A DNA stretch of 64,000 nucleotides, taken from contig CM068382.1 of NCBI GenBank assembly GCA_034770075.1, positions 87,661,766 through 87,725,765 on the forward strand, read 5' to 3'. The notes beneath the pieces were generated by a model. The model searched no databases. It was given only the letters and a program-made list of their open reading frames with translations, and was not told where the DNA came from. Shown piece after piece: positions 33,707 through 45,698 of this stretch; the stretch's first letter is position 1; each line of letters starts with the position of its first letter. The DNA comes from Aralia elata (Eukaryota; Streptophyta; Magnoliopsida; Apiales; Araliaceae). Both the position numbers and the translations under genes were made by a program.

Positions 33707-34010
33707 GGCGAAACTAATGATTTGACCACTGTAGTTGGCACCTTTTATCGAATACACGATTGAACTTTTAATTTTTCAAATTACCCCATTAAAGTAATTA
33801 ATATTTTGAAATTGGACCATTCTGTTAGATCTGGCTCACGACTGTTAAGTATTTTCAGACGTGGACGCGAAAAAGAAAAAGAGAAAAAGAATAAAATGAC
33901 ATGGCGAATGATACTTGGCGTACGCGGCAAAATGAAATAGCTGTTAAACAAACAATCCCACCCAAACCCCACAAAATCAGAAAGCGAACTTCAGAGAGAG
34001 AGAGAGAGAC
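33707..34010 (+). repeat. Left terminal inverted repeat of the MULE
   Basis: Matches 45279-45583 in inverse orientation with a handful of differences, for example the extra bases around 33910-33925. The inner edge is the GA microsatellite. In MULEs the TIRs act as transposase-binding sites and outward-in promoters. Confidence 0.92.
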
Positions 34011-34185
34011 ACAGTTAAAACCTCTTAATTCCCAACCTCGTTCATGGCTCACCGATGCTTCCTTCTGCAAACTAGGGTTCCAGCACGATCTTCGTTTAGA
34101 TAAGGGGATTGATTCGGCCAAAATCAAAGGTGAAAATTAGGGGCTTTCATCTTCTCAAACCATTTGAACACCTAAAAGGTTGTTG

Positions 34186-34712
34186 ATGGCATCTTCAGAT
34201 AGCAGATCCTCGTCGGTTGCTCCAAATAGGGTAGAATGTTTCTGCAGTAAGACTGCATCCATTTGTGTCTCCACAAAGAACAAATCAAATGGAAGAAGGT
34301 TTTATGGATGTCGTTTTTACCCAGTAAGTAAGTTTTAGGTATAAATTTGTAAGTTATTGTAATGTATTTTGGATTCAATTTGGTTGGGTTGTTTTTTCTC
34401 TTACAGGACGTTAATAAATATTATGGATTTTTTCAATGGTTGGACATAACTTCTCAAAATGAAGTTCATGGTATTGGTTGTAGTGAAATGGGTTCTGTTT
34501 CAAGGAATGAAGATGAAGTCGATTTCCTGAGAAACAAAACAAGAAAACTGAAAGAGAAGTTAAAGAAATTGAAAAGGGAGGCCTTAAAATTAGAGTTAGA
34601 ATCTGTTAGACTAGTTGAGGCAAATAAGAAATTGCAATTGTGTGTGATATTGTCATGGATGGTGACTTGTGTTGTATTAAGTTATGTTTTTATGAATTTT
34701 GTAGCATTCTAA
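34186..34712 (+). CDS. GRF-type zinc finger, leucine zipper, membrane-anchor protein of the MULE (two exons)
   Basis: Exon 1 is 34186-34323 (46 codons) and exon 2 is 34407-34712, joined in phase 0 across a GT-AG intron of 83 bases. The product is 147 residues and has no stop or frameshift. Residues 17-59 form a GRF zinc finger: C18, C20, NGRRFYGC with C42, and FFQWLD at 54-59. The fourth ligand (Cys in the usual CGFF.W) is Tyr52. Residues 84-123 are a Lys/Glu-rich coiled coil with Leu at 87, 94, 101, 108, 115 and 122, a perfect six-heptad zipper. Residues 124-146 are hydrophobic, a likely tail anchor. It lies just inside the left TIR, facing mudrA, like mudrB opposite mudrA. Its role is unknown. 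GRF-plus-coil proteins are common in plants and often TE-borne. Confidence 0.8.
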
Positions 34713-35018
34713 GCTATGTCTGTAATGAAGTTATGTTTTCATGAAATTATAAGCATTTTAAGCCATGTAATGAACTATTATTTCTTTTAATGTATTTGAT
34801 ATTGTGGTGAATTTCTATTCATTATATCTCACGTTCAAGTTTTGTGATAGATTTTGAGCAAATGAAAATGAATAGAGTATTTGAAGTTGATGTATTTTAA
34901 AGCAAAGGAAAAGGTTTGGTCTGTTTAACAAAGAAAATGCTAGGAACTTCCTTGTTTCATTACATATTAATGACATAAATGTATTTCAAAGCAAATAAAA
35001 AAGAAGTTATGTGTTCCT
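34713..35018 (+). other. MULE internal sequence after the GRF gene
   Basis: AT-rich, likely the 3' UTR of the GRF gene. It ends at the ttcct target duplication of element I (35014-35018). The homologous continuation is at 41520. Confidence 0.6.
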
Positions 35019-35644
35019 TGTAATACCCGGTAAAAAAAACAAATAAATAATAATAATAATATTTTTTAAAGAAAAATATATGGTAATTCGACTTTGTCTT
35101 TTATTTGGGTCAAATTAGTCATTTAATTTATGTGGGCTAATAAATATTAATAAGTGGTGAATAGATTAATTTGATAAAATTGGGCCTTAAAATTAATTGG
35201 GTCTAATTTATATCTGTGTAATTTTAAATCCTATTAAAATTAAAAGAATTAATAAAAGATATTAATTAATAAATAAATAAGCAAAACCTAACTACTTTAT
35301 TATATTTTATACGAACCGACTGAAGGAAAAGAAAAGGGGAACAAGCCGCAGCTACGGAGAAAGGCAAAAAGGAGAGATTGAATTGTACTTTGTATTTGAT
35401 AAAGGAACAAGGAACTTGATACCTAATTTCGCATACAGGTAAGTTATATGTATATATGTGTGTCTTTTACAATCTTAAGTCATGATACCTGTGAATGAAG
35501 TATTAGATTCAGTCACAAAATTTGCGTAAAACGTGTATGGTTTTCTACTAACATATATATTCATAATTTTATATGATATAAACCAAAGGAATTTAATGTA
35601 TGCTTATTACTGGTATATTGTAGTAATAGTATCGCGCGCGCGTG

Positions 35645-35679
<35 letters not shown>

Positions 35680-37316
35680 TAGTCAGTGATCAGAACTCAG
35701 AGTGTGATATGGTTGGCCCATGTGAATAAAAGATAAAATGAGTTTTTAATAAAGTATGTATGGTTTTGCTGGTTGCTATAGTTTCTTTTCAAATTAATTG
35801 GTTAATGGAATGAAACTTGAACAAATGCCCATGTCCAACAATAAGTGACCTACACAATAAGTGACCTACGTGTATATTGTAAAGAAATAAAGTATAATAA
35901 TTAGGCAATTGAATTGGTTAATTAACATATGTCATAGTAACAAAATTATAAAGCATAAGGTTTATTAAATTTAATAATATAATTATCATTAAGTTTATAA
36001 GTTAATTATTTATTTATTCTTTTGATTAGTTTGGACGGAGGGAGTTTAACGAACTATAATTGAAGTTATAATTTTGGGTATTACATTGCTTAATCCAGGT
36101 ACGGATTTTCGTACTCCTTCAGCAATACTCCTATGAAATTAAATTAGTTCGTTTGTTTCTCGTTTCAATTTTCGTTATTATTTCACATAATTGTTTCTTG
36201 TGAAATTCATTTAATAATTTCATTTTGGAGTTGATACATAGAACTCATATTTGTACTCTTTGAATTAGGTTATCATGTCTAGTATTTATTTTGATATTTT
36301 TAGAGCGGTACATGTTGTTACCTTCTTTTTGAGACATTACAATTATGATTTGATCTAGTTCAACATGTACATATAGAACCCTTTTTGTTGGTGTTATGTC
36401 GCATGTGTTGTGACATATTATTTTTGTTAGAATATACCGTAGGGTATAACTGAGCTATAACCACCTGTGGGGGTACCACAGGCATGTCGTCTCGGCACGA
36501 GAGACATGACACTTTCCGTGGCGGTGTGATCAGTCCACGGCGTCTCCGTTTTGGGCTCCGGAGGAAGTGGGCCATTTGTTGTTTTTGTTGTGGGAGGCGT
36601 ATGGGTTAACCCTAGTTTCTGTTCTGCGGATTGGTGATGTTGTGCCAAACACACCTATTCGATTTGCATGCATTTGGATTCGCGGTCCAATGTGTGATTT
36701 GCCTGTGTGGTATTATTGTGATTGCCTATGTGGGCATTATTTGACTTGCCTATGTGGCAAAGTATATTTTTGAGCTCGGTATGAAATAACACTCAGCCAT
36801 TTGATTCAGCCTATTATTTCATTGTGTTAGTTTTGTTCGTTTCAATTCAATTCATTTAATTGAGTTAGATATTTGAGTTCATTATTACTGTACTCTTCTG
36901 TTTGTTTTGTTAATTCTGTTGATTCAGATATATTCTATTCAGATCTTTGGAGGTTATATTTTTTTTTTCTCAACCTTGTTCAGTATTTTGTCTCAGTTGT
37001 TGTCGTATTTCAGTTGTAAATCTTTGCATATCTATATCCGTATTGGGCATTTGGCTCATGCTGTGTTTTTCTTCCGGCAGGTTTGCAGGGGTGATTCAGG
37101 ACTAGTGTGATGAGAGAGTTGCCTTTGACCAGCTAGGTTTATTTGATTTTAGGTTTTGATTATTTTGTCTTCTTTTGGAGAATGGTATTCAGTTCATCAT
37201 TGATGGTGTATCATTATTATATATTTTGAAGTTATTAGTGCTCTGATTATTAATTTTGAGGTTTGTTGTGCTTTGCACGTGACCTCCCTTTCCTGTTTCG
37301 GGAAGGGGGTGTTACA
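35019..37316 (+). mobile_element. 5' LTR of element I
   Basis: TG...CA ends. Contains a (CG)n-(TA)n-(CA)n microsatellite (about 35633-35679) and a GC-rich, strongly structured block with three hairpins (36464-36540). Confidence 0.9.
36464..36540 (+). other. Three consecutive hairpins in the 5' LTR of element I
   Basis: CCTGTGG-gggta-CCACAGG (36464-36482). CATGTC(g)TCTCG-gca-CGAGAGACATG (36483-36508). CCGTGG...CCACGG (36516-36540). They abut with almost no spacer. The same set is in the other LTR at 40661-40737. Confidence 0.7.
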
Positions 37317-39254
37317 GAGCTGGTATCAGAGCTTAGGTTATGATTCTGTAGATTGCCTTTAGGCTTGACTTGTGTGTTGTGGGTAAACCATTGGGTAGAC
37401 GTAGGAGTTTGTTTCGATTTGTTTTTTTGTTTGGTTGGTTTTGATTTTGACGAGGTGTTGGTCTCTTTTGATTTGTAGTTGATTTGAGGAAGGTGATATA
37501 ATTTTGCCAAAGTGATTATTGTTATGAGATTGAGCAATGATACTAGTTAAGAATTGTGATTAGATCATTAAGAAGAATAAAGTTTTATTTTGTAGAGTTA
37601 AGAAATGATCATATGATTATGATGTGAGTATTTGTATCACCGAGTTTTTGATATTGGAGAATTAATTGTTAAGAGTTATTTCTGGTAACAATTATTATGA
37701 TCTTAGAATTGAGGATTTGATTTGGGTTATGTTTTGATTTTTGTTAAGCTTGTGGATAATTTGAGGTATGTGTATTGATGAGATAATATGATATAAGGAA
37801 AAACTATTAAGTATAAATGATCTCTTATAAATTTGAGTTGTTGATATTCGAGGTGATTAGATTAATCATTTGGAGTTATTGATCAATTTTGTGGTTATTT
37901 CTAGTAGAATATGTATTGGAGTTATGTTGTGTGAAGTTTTCTGTGTGATAGTATGAGGAGATTTTTGAATATGTTGGGTTAAGGTTTACGCTAAGAGAAT
38001 GATGATTTATTAAATGATTAATATATGTGATTAGTGGTGAATTCAATTGATTGTGAGAGATCTTGAACGTCCATAGTTTGCTTATACTAATAATAAAAGG
38101 TGATTTAGAATTTGATATGGCGATGAAGAGGTTTTAATAATATATTTTTGGTGTAATAATATTTGAGAATTAATTTGGATTGAGGCTCTTGAAGAACTTA
38201 GGAAGAGTTGGTAATATAATTTGTAGAGTTATTTTGTTTATATGATGTTATTGGAGTTTTGCATGATTTTTTTTTTATAAAATAAATTGTTAAATCCTAA
38301 TCATGTGGAGAACATGAGTTTTTCTTTTCGAATTAAAGATAATTTTATTAAGTATTTGAACTCTATTATCGATGTAGAGAAATTATGTTATTAGAATTAT
38401 GTTCCGACGAGTACGTTGCAAGAATAAAAATCAAGAAAATTGACGGGTTGCACCAGCTGTGGAGCGTGTGATTTAATTCGATGCAAGACAAAGAACCTTA
38501 CCAGGGTTTGACGCGATAGCTGGCGAAATTTCTATAAGTACATGGACAACTGTGTGGGCCGATGGACTAACCAACATTGATCCTTACTAAAGGCGATGCT
38601 ACGCCTTAACTAAAGTTTATTAATAATTATGCAATTTTTTTTTAAAAAAAAAAAAATTGTACTTATTTGAATTCTGAAGACGAATTTTTTTTAGAGGGTG
38701 GTAATGTAATAACCCGAAAATTTTGTTAATAATTAAATATTAATTTTATTTTTCTTAAAAGCATAATTGAATTGGAAAATGTAAGTTACTAATTTATTTA
38801 TTTTTTTCACTTGAAAAGTTAAATTTATTTAGTAGATAATAAAATAATTGATTTAATTAAAATTGAGGAGTCATATTGGTAACTTCCATATTGTTTTCTG
38901 TTTAGATTTAAATAGTGGAGATGTGACCCTAATCCTATTGTAATTGGGTTAATTGAATTCATGCGTAGAATACTTATACGTACTGCCCTTTAAAAAAAAA
39001 TATCTTAATTAATTATTCGATGTCGGAATTGAGTGAGTCCAAAGTTTATTTCTTTAGTTTTTCGTTCGTTACAATTATGAGGAAGACAAGTCCTTTTGTT
39101 AAGATTTTGTGGAGAAACCATTCGGAGCGGAAAGCTACGTGGGAGATGGAGGAATATATTCGAATGGAGTATCCGCATTTTATTTTATTTTTGATAATTA
39201 GGTACGTTCCTTTCATTTGATTCCGGGGACGGAATCCTTTTAAGGGGGAGGTAA
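37317..39254 (+). other. Noncoding internal region of element I with PBS and PPT
   Basis: The PBS TGGTATCAGAGC (complementary to the 3' end of initiator tRNA-Met) is at 37321-37332, four bases after the LTR. The PPT ttttaagggggagg lies at about 39237-39250. In between there are no gag or pol words. A second LTR-start-like string, ggtggtaatgtaataacccg near 38697-38716, suggests an older duplicated PPT/LTR junction inside the element. Confidence 0.8.
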
Positions 39255-41514
39255 TGTAATACCGGGTAAAAAAAAACAAATAAATAATAATAATAATATT
39301 TTTTAAAGAAAAATATATGGTAATTCGACTTTGTCTTTTATTTGGGTCAAATTAGTCATTTAATTTATGTGGGCTAATAAATATTAATAAGTGATGAATA
39401 GATTAATTTGATAAAATTGGGCCTTAAAATTTATTTGGGTCTAATTTATATCTGTGTAATTTTAAATCCTATTAAAATTAAAAGAATTAATAAAAGATAT
39501 TAATTAATAAATAAATAAGCAAAACCTATATTTTATACGAACCGACTGAAGGAAAAGAAAAGGGGAACAAGCCGCAGCTACGGAGAAAGGCAAAAAGGAG
39601 AGATTGAATTGTACTTTGTATTTGATAAAGGAACGAGAAACTTGATACCTAATTTCGCATACAGGTAAGTTATATGTATATATGTGTGTCTTTTACAATC
39701 TTAAGTCATGATACCTGTGAATGAAATATTAGATTCAATCACAAAATTTCGTAAAACGTGTATTGTTTTCTACTAACATATATATTCATAATTTTATATG
39801 ATATAAACCAAAGGAATTTAATGTATGCTTATTATTAGTATATTGCAGTAATAGTATCGCGCGCGCGCGTGTGTGTATATATATATATATATTGGTTAGT
39901 GATCATAACTCAGAGTGTGATATGGTTAGCTCATGTGAATAAAAGATAAAGTAAGTTTTTAATAAAGTATGTATGGTTTTGCTGGTTGCTATAGTTTCTT
40001 TTCAAATTAATTGGTTAATGGAATGAAACTTGAACATATGCTCATGTCCAACAATAAGTGACCTACATGTATATTGTAAAGAAATAAAGTATAATAATTA
40101 GGCAATTGAATTGGTTAATTAACATATGTCATAGTAACAGAATTATAAAAGATAAGGTTTATTAAATTTAATAATATAATTATCATTAAGTTTATAAGTT
40201 AATTATTTATTTATTCTTTTGATTAGTTTGGACGGAGGGAGTTTAACGAACTATAATTGAGGTTATAATTTTAGGTATTACATTGCTTAATCCAGGTACG
40301 GATTTTCGGACTCCTTCAGCAATACTCCTATGAAATTAAATTAGTTCGTTTGTTTCTCGTTTGAATTTTCGTTATTATTTCACATAATTGTTTCTTGTGA
40401 AATTCATTTAATAGTTTCATTTTGGAGTTGATACATAGAACTCATATTTGTACTCTTTGAATTAGGTTATCATGTCTAGTATTTATTTTGATATTTGTAG
40501 AGCGGTACATGTTGTTACCTTCTTTTTGAGACATTACAATTATGATTTGATCTAGTTCAACATGTACATATAGAACCCTTTTTGTTGGTGTTATGTCGCA
40601 TGTGTTGTGACATATTATTTTTGTTAGAATATACCGTAGGGTATAACTGAGCTATAACCACCTGTGGGGGTACCACAGGCATGTCGTCTCGGCACGAGAG
40701 ACATGACACTTTCCGTGGCGGTGTGATCAGTCCACGGCGTCTCCGTTTTGGGCTCCGGAGGAAGTGGGCCATTTGTTGTTTTTGTTGTGGGAGGCGTATG
40801 GGTTAACCCTAGTTTCTGTTCTGCGGATTGGTGATGTTGTGTGCCAAACACACCTATTCGATTTGCATGCATTTGGATTCGCGGTCCAATGTGTGATTTG
40901 CCTGTGTGGTATTATTGTGATTGCCTATGTGGGCATTATTTGACTTGCCTATGTGGCAAAGTATATTTCTGAGCTCGGTATGAAATAACACTCAGCCATT
41001 TGATTCAGCCTATTATTTCATTGTGTTAGTTTTGTTCGTTTCAATTCAATTCATTTAATTGAGTTAGATATTTGAGTTCATTATTACTGTACTCTTCTGT
41101 TTGTTTTGTTAATTCTGTTGATTCAGATATATTCTATTCAGATCTTTGGAGGTTATATTTTTTTTTCTCAACCTTGTTCAGTATTTTGTCTCAGTTGTTG
41201 TCGTATTTCAGTTGTAAATCTTTGCATATCTATATCCGTATTGGGCATTTGGCTCATGCTATGTTTTTCTTCCGGCAGGTTTGCAGGGGTGATTCAGGAC
41301 TAGTGTGATGAGAGAGTTGCCTTTGACCAGCTAGGTTTATTTGATTTTAGGTTTTGATTATTTTGTCTTCTTTTGGAGAATGGTATTCAGTTCATCATTG
41401 ATAGTGTATCATTATTATATATTTTTAAGTTATTAGTGCTCTGATTATTAATTTTGAGGTTTGTTGTGCTTTGCATGTGACCTCCCTTTCCTGTTTCGGG
41501 AAGGGGGTGTTACA
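39255..41514 (+). mobile_element. 3' LTR of element I
   Basis: Pairs with 35019-37316, including the hairpin block at 40661-40737 and the microsatellite near 39858-39892, which differs in repeat number. Confidence 0.9.
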
Positions 41515-41519
41515 TTCCT

Positions 41520-41975
41520 GGTCCAAGACATGCAGTTCCTTCAATTTTAAAGAAATTGTCAACTTATGCAGTGTATCACTGCATACCAAACCAATCAAAC
41601 ATGTTCCGAGCTTCATCTAAAACAATTGAGTACAACCAATTCAAACCAATAAAACAAAATATTAACAAGGTAAACATGTGTCATCCAACCTTTCTACATT
41701 ACCACAAATGTATTAGAAAACATCCAACCATCCAAAGAAAGAAACAGTTACAACCAGTTATGAAAGTCTTAAATAGCTCAAAGATTACAGACATATCCAT
41801 AATGTGAAAGAAACAGTTACAACCATGTCAAAAGTATTATAAATCAGCCCTAAAAAATATACTAGAGTTGCCCCAAAAAGATTTGAATCCACTGTGTTTG
41901 CCTTCACCGTCTCCCATCTGTAGTGGTACTTACAGTTTGGGTTCCACCACCAGTTGTACCGCCTTTTTTTTCTTT
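41520..41975 (-). other. MULE internal sequence between element I and mudrA
   Basis: No independent gene. The part at 41880-41990 may hold a last small mudrA exon. After an acceptor-like cataatag on the minus strand one frame reads GGTTGGGTQTVSTTTDGRR and then stops, the kind of Gly/Thr-rich tail seen in MULE transposases. Not certain. Confidence 0.4.
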
Positions 41976-44876
41976 TCACCTATTATGGCCAAATGTCAGT
42001 ATGTACATTCCAAAATTGAAAGAAACATATAAATGATACAAAATGAAACAACTCACAGTGGGTTTTGGCCTTATTCCAGCTTGTTGTGCCTCTGGATTAT
42101 CTGATGGTTCTTGGGCAGGTGTGTTCCTACAACCAGCTTTATTATGTCCATATTGCTTACATTTGGAACACGTCATTGGAGTCCCTTTCCTTGATACTTT
42201 ACCCGTGCTCTTTCGTTCTTCATTTGGATCTTTCCTTCTACATCTCTTTGGCCTTCCAGCCATTCTTTTAGTCAATGGAGGCAACAAGATTGGTAAGTCA
42301 GTACTAGGCCAACCATTGCTACCACTCATGGGCTTTAACAAGTGGTTATACGACTTAAGATAGGTTTCAATGTAGTAACAAGGGTCCACAAAATCCTCAA
42401 CAGGCCTCGCTTGATGAAGTATCCCAATAATAGCATGAGGACAAGGTATTCCAGATAATTGCCACACCCCACAAGAGCAAGTATGATTCACTATGTCTAC
42501 CACATATTTACCATACTTGTCACTCACCTCATACATATGACCCCCATCCCATGTGTAATCACAATATTTAGTCAATTCAATAGACTTATTCACTTTAGTT
42601 AGAATCCTAGGGCATAATTTACCATCTCTTTTAAGCATCTGATCTCTCTTGGTATGGATTCTCTCCATTACCTGAGTTTTTATGTCTTCAAATATTGTTA
42701 AGATTGGTTTATACCTAGCCTCTAGGATCCAACTGTTAAAACACTCTGACATATTGTTTGTCACTACATCATATTTGGTGGTGGTATCAAAGTAAGCCTT
42801 ACTCCAAAGTTTAGGAGGTATACCTATCAAGGCAGTGTGTGCATCATTTGACTCCTTCCTGATATCCTTCATTGCCTTTCGAAAATCAGCAGGATGGTTA
42901 GCCTTCGATGCCTTCCAGAACATCACCTTTAAAGCTGCCCCAGGGAACTTTTTTCTCCAATTTGCATAGATGTGTCTTGCACAACATCTATGCTCTGCTA
43001 GGGGTAGTAATTCCTGAATAGCAGACACCAAACCCTATACAAATATGCAGGAATTTTATGTTAGTATAATGCCATAAATGTGGAATACAAATAAAACTTA
43101 AGAAGTAATAAATACCTTTTGTTGATCAGTAATTAATGTCCATCCTCTGCCTTGTTGTAATCCAACATCTTCCACTAACAAATTTAAAAACCAGCTCCAA
43201 CTGTCTTTGTTTTCACTCTCCACCATAGCCCAAGCTATTGGGAACATCTGGTTGTTAGCATCTCTTCCTATTGCAGATAATAGCTCCCCTCTATAATATG
43301 TCTTCAAGAAACAACCATCAAGTCCAATAATAGGTCTGCATCCCTCCAACCAGTTCTTCTTCACAGCATCAAAACAAATATACATCCTTTGAAACCTTTT
43401 TGGAGTGCCCTGATCAGTCGTAATTCGTACAGTGCTACCGGGATTTGTATTAAGGATCTCTTGTCCATAGTCCCAAACACCTTCATAATGCTCTGCCAGA
43501 GTCTTTTCTATCTCAGATAAGGCCATTTTTTTAACTTGTAAACACTGTCCAATAGAGCATTGCAGTCCAAACCTTTGCTTTATTGCTGCTTGCAATTCCC
43601 TCAACTTGATCCTTGGCTTTGATCTAATTGTCCCTCCAAACTTATCTTCCAACCACCTACATCTAATAATCTTTATCTTTGTGGCCTTAATACAACTATG
43701 GATCTCAGTTGGGTAAGCTTTGATTTGAAACCATTTCTCTCTAAGAACATAACTTGCCCAAAGCTTCCATGGACATCCTGCTGCACACTTAGCTTGAACC
43801 CTTGTAGGTTCATTAACTGGAAACCAAATTCCTTTCCCTTTTCCCACTGCATAATTTTGTATTGCTTCCCTTAGTTAGTCAACCCCAGTGAAAGTCATGT
43901 ATAGCTCAAACGTAGTGTCCTTAATTGCAGTGTTTGGATTATACACAGGAACAGTTGTCTTCACTTTGATCCTTGGCTCTTCACCTTCCCACTCACTATC
44001 ACTAGTTGAGGGAGGACTTACAGGAACTTCATTGTCAGAATCTTCATACATTTCCTCCCATGGCTTCATGCCCTTTGTACCAAATTTAGTCCCAACATCA
44101 TCATCAGATGAAAATGTAGGTTCAATCTCAATTTGCTCTGTAGGAACATTTTTCTACTTCTTGCTTGCTTTGTTCAGGCCTGCCCTTTTCTTCTTCCTTC
44201 CCTTGTTCTCAGTTGTCTCCTGATTATCTGATGCCTTTTTAGCATGTACTGAGCTAGAATCTTGAGTCCCCATATCTTCAACATGTATTTCACCACACTG
44301 CACTTCAACTTCATCATCCAATTCATCTTCACAAACAACTTCCAAATTTTTAATCTTTGTTTTCTTAATCTCTTCCTTATGCATCATAACATTGATCAAT
44401 TCTTCATTATCATCATCATCACTAACATCAGTGCACTCATCATCTGTTTCTTCATCTGTAGAATCATCATCAGTTGGATATTCCATTAGTGCATCAAGTT
44501 GCACATCAACGACATCAAACACTGTCCTCTCAGCTACCTGCTCAAAATCCCTCTCAAGTGGTAAGACTTCATCAATGGAGTGGTCACAATATAGATCAAA
44601 TATACCAGATTTCTCACCCTCCTCAATTAGTAACCTAATACTATGGTCATCACATATTAACTCTAAACCATTACGAAGATCCAAACCACCCATTCTGAAA
44701 TACACTGCAGTATTCTTTTTGTATCCAAACGTCTTAGGTAAGTTATTTATTTTGGCAACATTCGGCCAGTCACAATCAACATCATGATAAAATCTTACTA
44801 AACCTCCTCCATAGTGGTATATTAGTTCTTCAGTGAACCTACCACCATGATTTAACTCCATAGAAAATAGAACCAT
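41976..44876 (-). pseudogene. mudrA: mudrA-like MULE transposase with one intron and two in-frame stops
   Basis: The transposase cuts and joins MULE ends. Exon 1 is 44876-43116 and exon 2 is 43034-41976. The 81-base GT-AG intron keeps phase 0 (TDQQK|GLVSA). The start is taken as MVLFSMELNHGG at 44876, right after an acceptor (ttgcag|C), which implies a 5' UTR intron with a donor near 45200. Order: PB1-like N-terminal domain (residues 1-110), acidic linker, MuDR DNA-binding domain (about 340-395), MULE DDE core with Asp520 (IIGLDGCFL) and Asp584 (LITDQQK), CARHI and NNMSECFN, SWIM zinc finger (about 773-787, CSCGVWQLSGIPCPH) and a CCHC knuckle (876-889). Stops are TAG at codon 241 (44154-44156) and TAA at codon 334 (43875-43877). 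Otherwise the frame is unbroken, so it died recently or the stops are strain- or read-specific. Confidence 0.88.
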
Positions 44877-44966
44877 GCTGCAACAGGTACAAGGCACACC
44901 ATTTAAGACATAAACATTATAATACTGACCAAATATATCATGTAAATTTTAAATCACAGTAAAACC

Positions 44967-45064
44967 AAACCCAATATAACAAAGGTTCCCATTACATAAT
45001 AGTATTGAAATCTAAAAAAACCCAATATAACAAAGGTTCCCATTAAATAATAGTATTGAAATCC
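44967..45064. repeat. 48-50-bp tandem duplication in the mudrA upstream region
   Basis: The block aacccaatataacaaaggtt...tagtattgaaat occurs twice in succession with one substitution. It lies in the presumed 5' UTR intron or promoter of mudrA. Confidence 0.9.
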
Positions 45065-45278
45065 CTAATTTTGAAAAACCCCAAATTGACTTTTTAAAAA
45101 TCGGAACGAAGAACAATCTGTCACTAAAAACCCTAGAATTTTGTCACAATGTCACTAAAGGGAAGATGGAGGAGGTTTTAAACACAAAATCATACATACC
45201 TTGTACCAACGAAGATCTAATCCAGAGATTCGAAGAAGAAAAACACTAGATCGATTGACCTTCGTTCGTCGCTCGCGC

Positions 45279-45583
45279 TGTCTCTCTCTCTCTCTCTGAA
45301 GTTCGTTTTCTGATTTTGTGGGGTTTGGGTGGGATTGTTTGTTTAACAGCTATTTCATTTTGCCGCGTAAGCCACGTATCATTGGCCATGTCATTTTATT
45401 CTTTTTCTCTTTTTCTTTTTCGCGTCCACGTCTGAAAATACTTAACAGTCGTGAGCCAGATCTAACAGAATGGTCCAATTTCAAAATACTAATTACTTTA
45501 ATGGGGTAATTTGAAAAATTAAAAGTTCAATCGTGTATTCGATAAAAGGTGCCAACTACAGTGGTCAAATCATTAGTTTTGCC
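45279..45583 (-). repeat. Right terminal inverted repeat of the MULE
   Basis: Inverse copy of 33707-34010. It ends ...agttttgcc at 45583, followed by the target duplication. Confidence 0.92.
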
Positions 45584-45593
45584 ATTGAGTATA

Positions 45594-45698
45594 ACTAGGA
45601 AGGATAACTTTCCTAAAACCAAAACGGATTCTAGGTAATACCTAAATCTAAATCCAATAAGGAATCATGTCATACCTAACAAATCTACACCTTGACTT
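45594..45698 (-). mobile_element. 3' LTR start and polypurine tract of copia element E
   Basis: The minus-strand LTR begins TGTTAGGTATG at 45681. The preceding AAGTCAAGGTGTAGATT (45698-45682) is the classic copia PPT. The LTR continues beyond the MULE at 33706. Confidence 0.85.

Larger units (their letters stand above)
35019..41514 (+). mobile_element. Non-autonomous LTR retrotransposon I (LARD-like), 6.5 kb
   Basis: LTRs are 35019-37316 (2298 bp) and 39255-41514 (2260 bp), beginning TGTAATACC and ending GTGTTACA. The target duplication is ttcct (35014-35018 and 41515-41519). A tRNA-Met-type PBS starts at 37321 and a purine tract precedes the second LTR. The 1.9-kb interior has no coding frame, so it depends on another element's proteins. 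The LTRs are highly similar by eye (mainly single changes and short indels, such as a 28-base-scale difference near 35860), indicating a fairly recent insertion. Confidence 0.9.
33707..45583. mobile_element. MULE (Mutator-like) transposon with mudrA and a GRF zinc-finger gene
   Basis: Flanked by a perfect 10-bp repeat attgagtata (33697-33706 and 45584-45593). The ends are inverted repeats of about 300 bp (33707-34010 and 45279-45583), starting GGCGAAACTAATGATTTGAC on the left and GGCAAAACTAATG on the right. Inside are mudrA on the minus strand and a small GRF-type gene on the plus strand, both read inward from the TIRs. A 6.5-kb LTR element (35019-41514) was inserted later. Without it the MULE is about 5.4 kb. 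Both TIRs include a GA/CT run (34 kb and 45.28 kb). Confidence 0.93.

Noticed and set aside
33781..34140. Open frames of 63-90 residues at the MULE left end, and their mirror at 45318-45509
   Set aside because: They are translations of the terminal inverted repeat and occur in both TIRs. No protein motif.
36360..36773. Small open frames in element I LTRs (also 40557-40872), conserved between the two LTRs
   Set aside because: Conservation reflects LTR duplication. The frames overlap the hairpin block and have no family resemblance.
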